Assembly: GCA_947846985.1 (NCBI GenBank)
Contig: CANTUZ010000025.1
Coordinates: forward strand, 6,756,100 to 6,820,099
DNA from: Fratercula arctica
Lineage: Eukaryota > Chordata > Aves > Charadriiformes > Alcidae
Direction: 5' to 3'
Length of the DNA: 64,000 bases
The number at the start of each line of letters is the position of its first letter. Position 1 is the first letter of the stretch. The position numbers were made by a program, and so were the translations under genes. This document shows, in pieces, positions 56,659-64,000 of this stretch. The notes beneath the pieces were generated by a model. It searched no databases and had not been told where the DNA came from. It saw nothing but the letters and a program-made list of their open reading frames with translations.

Positions 56659-56683
56659 TTAATTGGCGCAGCGAGCAGGTACA

Positions 56684-58278
56684 ATGGAAGAACTTTTGCA
56701 GAAACATGGTTGTAAACCCTCTCCCGCGGATAGGGAGAAGTCTAAGAGGTTGTGGAAAAGTAAGGAGAAAGTGGTGGAATGGGTAGAGCAGTGTAAGAAG
56801 GAAAAAAGAAAAAATTGGAAAGGGTAAAGGTATCTTGTGTACTGTTTTTGGAGTATGATTAACGTGCACAGGAGGAGGCACAGAAATCTGTAGCTGTTAA
56901 GAAAATGGGTGTAGCTGACTCGAAGGCAGATGCCCTGATTGATTGTGGTAAAAAGCTCTGTGAATTGCAAACTGAAGTTGAGGCTACCAATGATGCTTTA
57001 GAGGAAGAATAAAAGACGAAAGAGGCCTTAAGGGCTCATGAAGGACAATTGGAAATTGAAAACATGTTTTTGAAAGATGAATTAACTGCTGAAAAGGGAG
57101 AGGAATTGGAGGTTACAGGAAAAATTAGATCTGTTGTTGTCAAATGCTCTGACCCCCTCTGCCACCCAAGTCAAGAATTTAGTTGTGTGCTGATCCTGAT
57201 ACTTGGGATGGGGATATCTGGGGTGACTCAGATGATGAGCCCAAGGGGGCAAGTAATATTGAAATTTGATCCCTCATTTAAAAAGAGGTGCAGTCAAATG
57301 ATAGAAATAATCGGAGATGTACTACAACATGTATCACCCCGTGGTCTGGCCCTGAGCTTGCTCAAATGCAAGAACAATTTTCACGCAAGCCGGGGGAAAG
57401 TACAACTGAATATTTATGGAATGTTTCACTAAAAGGAGTAGATCGTATCTTGCTGAGTAAGGAGGAAGCTAGAGGTTATTGGGGTCCTGGTATATTTCTG
57501 GATGGAGGTCCTGTGGGGGGATCAACCCTTAACACTTAGAGTTGCCCACTGGGCAGGGGGGATGGATTCTAGAGAGCCAGGCGAGCCACTGGCTATTAAA
57601 ACTGATGGGTTACCCAGGCTAGCTGAATCAGTACAAAAGGCTGCCTGTATACAAGCCATGTATGAGCATGGTGAGCAGGGCATTCCCTTTGCTGCTTCCA
57701 TGGATCCGGTGCACCTTAAACCATTGATTAGAGGTCTCCCTGATGCTGTGAAAATGTATGTGCAAAACCTAAAGGAAAAGATTTCACAGGCAACTGACCA
57801 TAATGCTCACAACCCCCACCAGCAACGGCAGCCTGTTTTAACTTGGGGGGAACTATTATGAGAAATAGTGATTTATGGTAGAGACATGGGTTGGTTAGAG
57901 GAAGGTTCAAATACACAGCGCCAGGTCCGGCAGGCATGGTTTGTCGGGCGTAATAATCCCCATCCTCCTTGACAAACCAGTTCTCATTTTGACCCTCAGT
58001 GTAATGAATTGTGGAGAAAGGTGCTAGCATTAGGAACTCCCCAATCAATGTTACATGGACAGTACACAGAGAATATTCGTATAATGGTAAACTTGGTGGA
58101 ATAGCCCATTAACAAAGCTACAGGATGTACTGATGCTGTTAAAACACAGAAAGATAAAGCCTCTGCTCCTGCGAATCCTTTCTCAGACTTAAGGAAGGAT
58201 TTGATTGATCTAAAAAACTAGAAAGCATGGGGGGTATTTTATGCTGACCCACCCGCGTGATATCCAACCTAGAATGGC
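56684..58278 (+). pseudogene. gag: Family C ERV gag remnant (coiled-coil type)
   Basis: A start at 56684 (MEELLQKHGCKPSPADREKS) opens a frame that stops after about 47 codons. Further on, a heptad-rich segment (KLCELQTEVEATND, then RAHEGQLEIENMFLKDELTAE) suggests a coiled coil. A capsid-like part follows near 57350-57420 (QMQEQFSRKPGESTTEYLWN, in two frames) and 57560-57860 (DPVHLKPLIRGLPDAVKMYV). Stops and shifts are frequent. The style is ERVL/spuma-like. The gamma provirus at 58279 cuts the element. Confidence 0.65.
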
Positions 58279-58755
58279 TGTGAAAAATAGTGAAGGTATT
58301 GTTGGCTTTCGCAATAATAACAAGGCTATAAATACTTGAATAATTAACCTTTAGTAAATTAGGAAACATGAGAAACCTTAAAGATAACAACTAACAGCAG
58401 CTATGAAGAAGAACATCTGAGAGAAACAAAAGAGAACTTCTCCAAGAGACCCCACAAATGATTAACAGGAGACAGACGCATAGGAGAAGGGAGCTGATAT
58501 GCATGGAAAAAGGGAACTGAAGATTATCCTCAGAAACAATTGCCAGAAGGAAAACACACAAATAGAAGAAAAAGGGATTAATGATAAATCATTACTCTGA
58601 TGCAATGTTGAATGTATATAAGACATGGGTGAAGTAGTAGATGGTGTGCCTCTGACTTGAGTCATGCACCCAGCGCTGTGCTTTTGCTTTATCGACTTTG
58701 TCCCTATAATAAAATAAGTGCCATTTCTGTTTAAGGAATCTGGCTGTTGATTACA
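58279..58755 (+). repeat. 5' LTR of gamma provirus
   Basis: 477 bp, TGTGAAAAATAG to GTTGATTACA. TATA-like GTATATAAGAC lies near 58614 and AATAAAA near 58708. Over the 377 bp that can be compared, the 3' LTR differs by two substitutions and one 3-bp indel. Confidence 0.95.
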
Positions 58756-58758
58756 ATT

Positions 58759-58776
58759 TGGGGGCTCGTCCGGGAT
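58759..58776 (+). other. Primer-binding site, proline tRNA
   Basis: TGGGGGCTCGTCCGGGAT, the standard proline-tRNA site of gammaretroviruses, three bases after the LTR. Confidence 0.93.
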
Positions 58777-59156
58777 AATTCACTTGGTCCCAGTGGGCTC
58801 CGAGACCCCGAGCAGGAGGTGCACCCCACCGATTTTGGTGGTCTGCTCGGAGGACTTCCCGGTGCCTGTTGAGACTCCAAGCTGATAATCCCATGAGAGG
58901 AGGGACTCATAAAGCAAAAGGGATAAGTCTCCCCAGGAAAAACCGCGGTAGCCCATAATTCTTGTGCACGAAGACCCAGGCAAGAAAACAGGACTGTAAG
59001 TACTGCTCGGTTGGGCGGGTTTGGGGCTTGATTGCTGTGTGTGTGGAACTCAGACTGGACAGTCTGGGGAGCGAGTGTGGAGTCTTTCTAACCGCGGTTC
59101 CAATCTCCCGCGAGGGAATTGGCCGGTGAAGAGACGAAGCGTCAGAAATTGAGTGA

Positions 59157-59403
59157 AAGACAGCCCCGGGAAAATTGGGTGCTTGACTGCTGTAGTAAGC
59201 GGAAGACAGCCCCGGGAAATTTGGGTGCTTGACTGCTGTAGTAAGCGGAAGACAGCCCCGGGAAAATTGGGTGCTTGACTGCTGTAGTAAGCGGAAGACA
59301 GCCCCGGGAAAATTGGGTGCTTGACTGCTGTAGTAAGCGGAAGACAGCCCCGGGAAAATCGGGTGCTTGACTGCTGTGGTAAGCGGAAGACAGCCCCGGG
59401 GAA
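59157..59403 (+). repeat. 46-bp tandem repeats in the leader
   Basis: The phrase CAGCCCCGGG recurs at 59161, 59207, 59253, 59299, 59345 and 59391, an exact 46-bp period, about 5.3 copies. The unit contains GGGTGCTTGACTGCTGTAGT. The array ends at the gag ATG. A candidate splice donor (TGTAAGTAC, GT at 58996) lies upstream. The position is that of the packaging signal in gammaretroviruses. Confidence 0.95.
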
Positions 59404-60756
59404 ATGGGACAAAAGATAAGTAAAAAGAGTCCCAGGGAAAAGGGGAGCGAGAAAGTGCCGGCAGATATACCCCAAGACAGTCCCTTGGGGATAAAATTGG
59501 CTAATTGGAATATTGATCCGGATACTAAAAATAAGGATAAAGTTAAAATGATTCAGTATTGTATGATAGAATGGACAAAGGAACCTATATGACCAGACCA
59601 TTTGTATTGGCCTAGGTATGGGTCCTTTGAAGGGTGGATATGCCAGGCTTTAAACCTTTATGTAAACTCTAAAGAATCATTCAGCCCAGAGGAGAGTGAA
59701 TATGCCTCCTGCTGGAAAGGGGAGATCTGGCCAAAAGGAATTAGTACCTTTAAAATATCTGAGATCTCAAGGGAAGAAAAGGAGAAGCGGTGGGATCCTC
59801 TGGAAGTTTTGCCCCCTCCCTACCACCTCCCTCCAACAGCTCCCCCTTCTCCTGGAAAAGAGCTGACACCTAGTGCTAGGGGAAGGTCGGACAGGTCCCA
59901 GAGGTTACGGAGGAAAACTTCTGTTAAAGTAAAGGAATCGGAAGACCAAGACACAGTGCAAGAAACACCAGGAGTTAGTTTATTCCCCTTAAGGGAAGTA
60001 CCCCTGGGGGGAGCACAAGGGGGGATAGGATTTGTAAACGTCCCTTTGACTTCCACTGAAGTCAGGAACTTTAAAAAGGAATTGAAAGGGTTACTGGAAG
60101 ATCCAATAGGCCTGTCAGAACAATTAGACCAATTCCTAGGCCCTAGTATTTATACCTGGGAGGAAATGCAGTCGGTAATAAGTATAATATTTTCTCCCGA
60201 AGAACGGCAAATGATTAGAACAGCTGGGATGAGAATTTGGGAAAGGGAAAATCAGCAAGGCCCACCTGGGGAACAGAAGATGCCAATAGTACACCCAAAT
60301 TGGAATCAAAATGATGTAGAGGGTCGTAGGAACATGAGTGATTACCGAAATTTAATTATTAAAGGTATAAAAGAAGCCGCCCCTAGGGGGCAGAATGTAA
60401 CCAAAGCGTTCGATGGGCAGCAGGGAAGGGAGGAAACCCCGATCGAATGGCTCGAAAGGCTGCGACGTAACATGAGACAGTACTCGGGAATAGATTCAGA
60501 GAGTCCCGCGGGGCAAACATTACTGAGAGTTCAATTTGTTACACACGCCTGGCCAGACATTCGAAGAAAATTAGAGAAACCAGAGGATTGGCAGGATCGG
60601 GGCCTGAACGAGTTATTGAGGGAAGCTCAGAAAGTATATGTACGAAGGGATGAGGAGAAGGCTAAAGCAAAAGCTAAAATCATGGTAGCCACCCTGAGGG
60701 CAGGAAATATTCAGAAAAATCCCAGGGTGATGGCGGGGGGTGGGACGGAATCCTGA
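59404..60756 (+). pseudogene. gag: Gamma gag (MA, p12-like, CA) with one TGA
   Basis: Starts MGQKISKKSP with Gly2 for myristoylation. A TGA at 59590-59592 (codon 63) interrupts matrix, and the same frame continues to 60756. A PPPY late motif lies at 59812-59823. The capsid part holds the region around PIEWLERLRRNMRQYSG and SPAGQTLLRVQFVTHA, which looks like the major homology region. The frame ends before nucleocapsid because of a +1 shift between about 60730 and 60756. With two repairs it would be a typical-length gammaretroviral gag. Confidence 0.9.
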
Positions 60757-60934
60757 AAGGCGGGAGGAGACTTTTAGACGGAATCTGATCCCTCCCAGAA
60801 GGGGACCATCGGGAGCTGAAAAAAAAAGGAATGAAGGAAGTGGGTGTTTCTATTGTGGGAAACTTGGGCCTTTTAAGAAGGAATGTCCTCAGAGGGATAA
60901 AGATCAGAAAATATTTAGAGAAATTGAGGATTAG
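60757..60934 (+). pseudogene. gag: Gamma gag nucleocapsid and UAG junction
   Basis: In the next frame the nucleocapsid zinc knuckle reads CFYCGKLGPFKKEC. The spacing is CX2CX4-X4C, but the position that should be His is Pro. The frame closes with GAG GAT TAG (stop 60932-60934) and continues directly into protease, the layout used for read-through by gammaretroviruses. Confidence 0.85.
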
Positions 60935-61930
60935 GGGTGTCAGGGGCTCTACCTCCTGGGGGATAGCTATCACCTTGAGCCCCTGATAAACCTAAGAGTG
61001 GGTCCCCAGGAGGAAGTATTAGAATTTCTAGTAGATACAGGAGCTGAGCGAACTTGTGTTTGTAACATACCTAAAGGATGCATTATAAGTAAAGAAGTAA
61101 TTAATGTAAGGGGAGCAACAGGGGAAAGTTTTAAAGCCCCGGTGATCAAGCAGGTGGTTTTTGAAAGTAATGACAAAGTAGGTGTAGGGAATATCTTGTT
61201 AGTGCCTGGAGCTGGGTGCAATTTGTTAGGAAGAGACTTGCAGATCCAGCTGGGGGTTGGAGTAATCCCCGAGGAGGGGAAAATGATTGCAAAAATATTG
61301 AGATTAAGTTAGGAAGACGAATCCAAAATTAATCAGCAAGTTTGGGCTGCAGCCGGTAACAGAGGAGGTCTAAATATCCAACCAATCAAAGTCTCTATAG
61401 AAAGGGAAAATCACCCCATACGAGTCAGGCAGTACCCCATTTCAATGAAAAAAAAAAAAAAAAAGGCCTCCAACCAGTAATTGAAGGACTCATCTCTGAT
61501 GGGACCCTCGAACCCTGTATGTCTCCTCATAACACTCCTATCCTACCTGTAAAGAAACCTGATGGGACATATAGGTTGGTGCAAGACTTACGGGAAGTAA
61601 ATAAGAGAACTTTGACTCGGTACCCTGTTGTACCGAACCCTTATACCCTTCTGAGCAAAGTTCCCCCGGAACATAGCTGGTTCAGTGTGGTGGATTTAAA
61701 AGATGCATTTTGGGCATGTCCCCTGGCTGAGGAAAGTCGAGATATCTTTGCTTTTGAATGGGAAGGTCCCTTTCAGGTGCTGTTGACTACGGAAGCTGCA
61801 GTACGGACAAAGGAAAGGGTGGACTCATGCCAGCAGAATAAAAGGACCAGTAGAAGAACCTAGAGACTGGACTCTGACTTCAGCTCCCGGGGACACCAGA
61901 CTCACCTTAAAACGCCAACCAACGCGGTGA
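60935..61930 (+). pseudogene. pol: Gamma pro-pol with stop, A-run and large deletion
   Basis: After the UAG the frame reads GCQGLYLLGDSY and then protease (LVDTGAERTCV, later LLGRDLQIQ). A TAG at 61310-61312 and a 17-A run (61448-61464) break the frame. The RT N-terminus follows in another frame ([19 protein letters not shown], then [12 protein letters not shown]). Near 61770 the RT sequence jumps to the integrase C-terminus ([17 protein letters not shown]), so the YXDD box, RNase H and the integrase core are gone. A further one-base shift near 61815 precedes the integrase end, TGA at 61928-61930. Confidence 0.88.
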
Positions 61931-61933
61931 TGT

Positions 61934-62698
61934 ATGGGAGAGGAACTGAATAATAACTTAGAAATCACAGAAACTTGGGGAGTGAAACCAGAACTTTATC
62001 GTTGGTTTCGGGTACGGCCGGGACAAACCTTAAGGAAAATTAGATATCCTCCTTGGGGGAGAGCACTCCCGCTACAGACAGGAGGGTCAGGATTGTATAA
62101 AACTGAAAACTTGCTGTTTGCACTTGCATGTGATCTATATAAAGAAGATAGTCGGCTATATCCTAACCTTGAGGAAGAACTACAGCCCCCTCCAGTACCC
62201 CGTAGTATACCTCGTCTGATACATCCCTATGCTAGACATCATAGTTGGGTAAAGTGCGAATGCTTAGGTTGTAAGCAAAATTGGTATTACCATTCATCCC
62301 GAAGACATCCCTTCTGTTTAAATTGCCGGAAGCAAAATTCGAGTTTGGCTCAAACTCAGATACAATATACCAATATCGTAACATTAATTTGTGGGTGGGA
62401 ATTGCTAGTGCCGGTTCTGTGGGAAATTCCTGAACAATGGTGGGAAACAGTGGTCTCTAGGTGTAAAAAAACGATTCGCTTGGAAAAAGAGATAAGAACC
62501 CTACCTGCTACAAGAGCCAGGGATACCGAATCAAAAGGGGATGGAGGGCAAGACCAGGTTGGCCACTGTACTCGCTGCCAAGAAGAATTATTTCTCGGCT
62601 GTTGGAAGCACCCCAATAGGCACGAGAGGCAGGAGTATAAGCCATACTGGACCTCCACTCCTCGTATTGTTATTAACGGTATCCTTAGTATCCAGTAA
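61934..62698 (+). CDS. Cysteine-rich ORF between pol and env of gamma provirus
   Basis: 254 codons, intact, starting three bases after the pol stop and overlapping the env start by about 158 bp in another frame. Cysteines C108, C110, C113, C128 and C131 form CxCx2C-x14-CX2C with His120 and His125 between. A second cluster is HCTRC (C212, C215) and C223. The N-terminal 90 residues are rich in Trp, Tyr and basic residues (WFRVRPGQTLRKIRYPPWGR). No signal peptide; one hydrophobic stretch (149-163, VTLICGWELLVPVLW). I do not recognise it. It may be a zinc-binding accessory protein or a divergent env leader. Its intact frame contrasts with the damaged pol and env around it. Confidence 0.6.
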   Translation: MGEELNNNLEITETWGVKPELYRWFRVRPGQTLRKIRYPPWGRALPLQTGGSGLYKTENLLFALACDLYKEDSRLYPNLEEELQPPPVPRSIPRLIHPYARHHSWVKCECLGCKQNWYYHSSRRHPFCLNCRKQNSSLAQTQIQYTNIVTLICGWELLVPVLWEIPEQWWETVVSRCKKTIRLEKEIRTLPATRARDTESKGDGGQDQVGHCTRCQEELFLGCWKHPNRHERQEYKPYWTSTPRIVINGILSIQ

Positions 62699-63041
62699 CG
62701 AATGCATGAAGTGTTACCAGCAGGTCTCCTGGAATAAGAAGATGGTTTCCACTATGACAATGCATTCACATATCAACAGCCACTGTTATAACCGCCATGA
62801 GCTAACAGTGTGCAAATACGACCAACGCGAATATTGGGTTGGGAAGAATTTAGGAATAGGCGGAACAAGACTAGGAGTACATTGTCCTAGAGGGGAACAA
62901 TGGCTCTGCTTTACTAAAGCTGGGCATTGGGACATATCAGACGGAGGTGGAGTACAAGATATGATAAAAGCTGAAATAGTGAAAAATAAAATAGAGCAAA
63001 TTAAAAAAAGAATAGTTCCAAGATTTGATGGAGAATTGTAA
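62541..63041 (+). pseudogene. env: Gamma env, surface-subunit N-terminal part
   Basis: The frame opens MEGKTRLATVLAAKK and has a signal-peptide-like hydrophobic run (PPLLVLLLTVSLVSS, about residues 38-52), then cysteine-rich extracellular sequence (NECMKCYQQVSW, later CPRGEQWLCF). It ends at 63041. Most of the surface subunit, the cleavage site and the fusion peptide are missing before the transmembrane part. The N-terminus overlaps the cysteine-rich ORF. Confidence 0.75.
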
Positions 63042-63600
63042 TAGAACAACTCGAGCAATATATCCAATAACAAAACAGCAAAAAGAAATGAGGGCTGCCA
63101 TCTACCAAAACCGATTAGCCTTAGACTACTTATTGGCAGAAGAAGGGGGCGTTTGTGGAAAGTGGAACACTTCAGATTGTTGTCTAAAGATAGATGATAA
63201 TGGGGATGCAATATTGGAACTAACAGAGGAAATCCGGAAAATTGCGCATGTACCGGTTCAAAAATGGGAATCTATGTTAAATGATAATTGGTGGAATAAT
63301 GTTTTTGGGGGAGCCTGGTGGAAGCAACTAGGCTACATTCTCTTATGTTCAGTCGCTGGATTATTATTTCTTCCTTGCTTAATCCCTTGTTTTATACGCT
63401 TAATTACAACAGTAGTCCAAAGCATGCAAGTAGTTTCCATACCCAAGAATCCAAAATTGGCAGCCTCAGGCTCAACTAAAAAGATAATGGTATTAAGAAA
63501 AATAAGAAATACTCCACAACAATTGGAAGAAGCAGAATTGATCTATGAACAAAACAAGTGGATTAAGCAAAATGAAAGTTATGGCTCAAGCCAAATGTAG
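63025..63600 (+). pseudogene. env: Gamma env, transmembrane subunit
   Basis: The frame contains LALDYLLAEEGGVCGKWNTS followed by DCC: the immunosuppressive-like segment and a C-x7-CC cysteine motif, one residue longer than the common C-x6-CC. A membrane span follows (LGYILLCSVAGLLFLPCLIPCFI, split here by length) and a cytoplasmic tail of about 70 residues ending at 63600. The upstream heptad and fusion peptide are absent. It lies in a different frame from the surface part. A gamma-type env is clear; details of subgroup are not. Confidence 0.85.
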
Positions 63601-63603
63601 TAT

Positions 63604-64000
63604 AAAAGACGAAAGGGAGGAATTGTGAAAAATAGTGAAGGTATTGTTGGCTTTCGCAATAATAACAAGGCTATAAATACTTGAATAATTAACCTTTAGT
63701 AAATTAGGAAACATGAGAAACCTTAAAGATAACAACTAACAGCAGCTATGAAGAAGAACATCTGAGAGAAACAAAAGAGAACTTCTCCAAGAGACCCCAC
63801 AAATGATTAACAGAAGGAGACAGACGCATAGGAGAAGGGAGCTGATATGCATGGAAAAAGGGAACTGAAGATTATCCTCAGAAACAATTGCCAGAAGGAG
63901 AAAACACAAATAGAAGAAAAAGGGATTAATGATAAATCATTACTCTGATGCAATGTTGAATGTATATAAGACATGGGTGAAGTAGTAGATGGTGTGCCTC
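63604..64000 (+). repeat. Polypurine tract and 3' LTR of gamma provirus (partial)
   Basis: AAAAGACGAAAGGGAGGAAT (63604-63623) precedes the LTR start at 63624. The window ends 377 bp into the LTR, so the target duplication cannot be checked. Confidence 0.94.

Larger units (their letters stand above)
58279..64000 (+). mobile_element. Young gammaretrovirus-like provirus, runs off right edge
   Basis: 5' LTR (58279-58755), proline-tRNA primer site, repeated leader, gag, UAG, protease and partial pol, a cysteine-rich ORF, env remnants, polypurine tract and the first 377 bp of the 3' LTR. It is inserted in the gag of another ERV. LTR copies are nearly identical. Gag has one stop, pol carries a large deletion, and env is deleted and shifted. 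Confidence 0.93.

Noticed and set aside
59157..59403. Regular repeats considered as a CRISPR array
   Set aside because: Direct tandem copies without unique spacers, in vertebrate retroviral DNA.
59050..59601. 183-codon minus-strand ORF opposite the gamma leader
   Set aside because: Created by the 46-bp leader repeat on the antisense strand. The plus-strand provirus explains the region fully.

Overview
The window is vertebrate nuclear DNA, almost certainly avian. It carries at least eleven CR1-type LINE segments with the typical bird CR1 3' end, several bird-style endogenous retrovirus (ERV) families, and exon-sized matches to two neighbouring one-carbon-metabolism genes, BHMT and DMGDH. No bacterial, phage or CRISPR features are present. 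Dense nested ERVs beside decayed gene copies would fit a degenerating sex-chromosome (W) copy of a region I recall as Z-linked in birds. That chromosome assignment is inference.

Left part (1-15.6 kb): the window opens in the 5' half of a minus-strand CR1 whose ORF1 is open to the edge (1-723). Its 5' end lies just upstream of a BHMT exon (1150-1332) that has an in-frame stop. A second BHMT exon remnant follows (2509-2609). CR1 pieces, an LTR nested in another LTR (5153-6549) and a composite LTR-gag-LTR remnant (7177-9237) come next. A CpG island (about 9930-11100) holds the probable DMGDH exon 1, and DMGDH exon 2 (12566-12724) has clean splice sites. No later DMGDH exon was recognised.

Middle part (15.6-46.8 kb): a CR1 is split by an ERVL-type solo LTR with a 5-bp target-site duplication (TSD). 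A gutted provirus follows (18682-20907), then a second LTR plus gag start (20908-21513). A nearly complete ERVL-like provirus lies on the minus strand (22611-28397, TSD TTCAG) inside another CR1; its pol keeps all catalytic residues I checked and has only two visible lesions. It carries a small hydrophobic ORF upstream of gag. Further on are two divergent CR1 copies (37.3-42.0 kb) and several kilobases of AT-rich DNA without recognisable genes.

Right part (46.8-64 kb): one minus-strand CR1 (46851-55135) is a landing pad. It contains a class II (ERVK-like) provirus (47028-51761, TSD CTGTTC) and a solo LTR (53846-54486, TSD GTTT), and it is bounded by an ERVL-type LTR with an 18-bp minisatellite. 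The ERVK provirus lacks CA-NC-PR-RT; about 0.7 kb of unrelated, CpG-rich, transcript-like sequence sits there instead, which suggests capture of a host transcript. A second ERV (LTR 56042-56658, gag to 58278) is interrupted by a young gammaretrovirus-like provirus (58279 to the right edge). That provirus has a proline-tRNA primer site, 46-bp leader repeats, a kept gag-pol UAG, a large pol deletion, an intact 254-codon cysteine-rich ORF between pol and env, and a broken gamma-type env.

The three most unusual signals are the foreign insert in the ERVK provirus, the cysteine-rich ORF of the gamma provirus, and the hydrophobic ORF upstream of ERVL gag. All calls come from reading the sequence; no database search was run.
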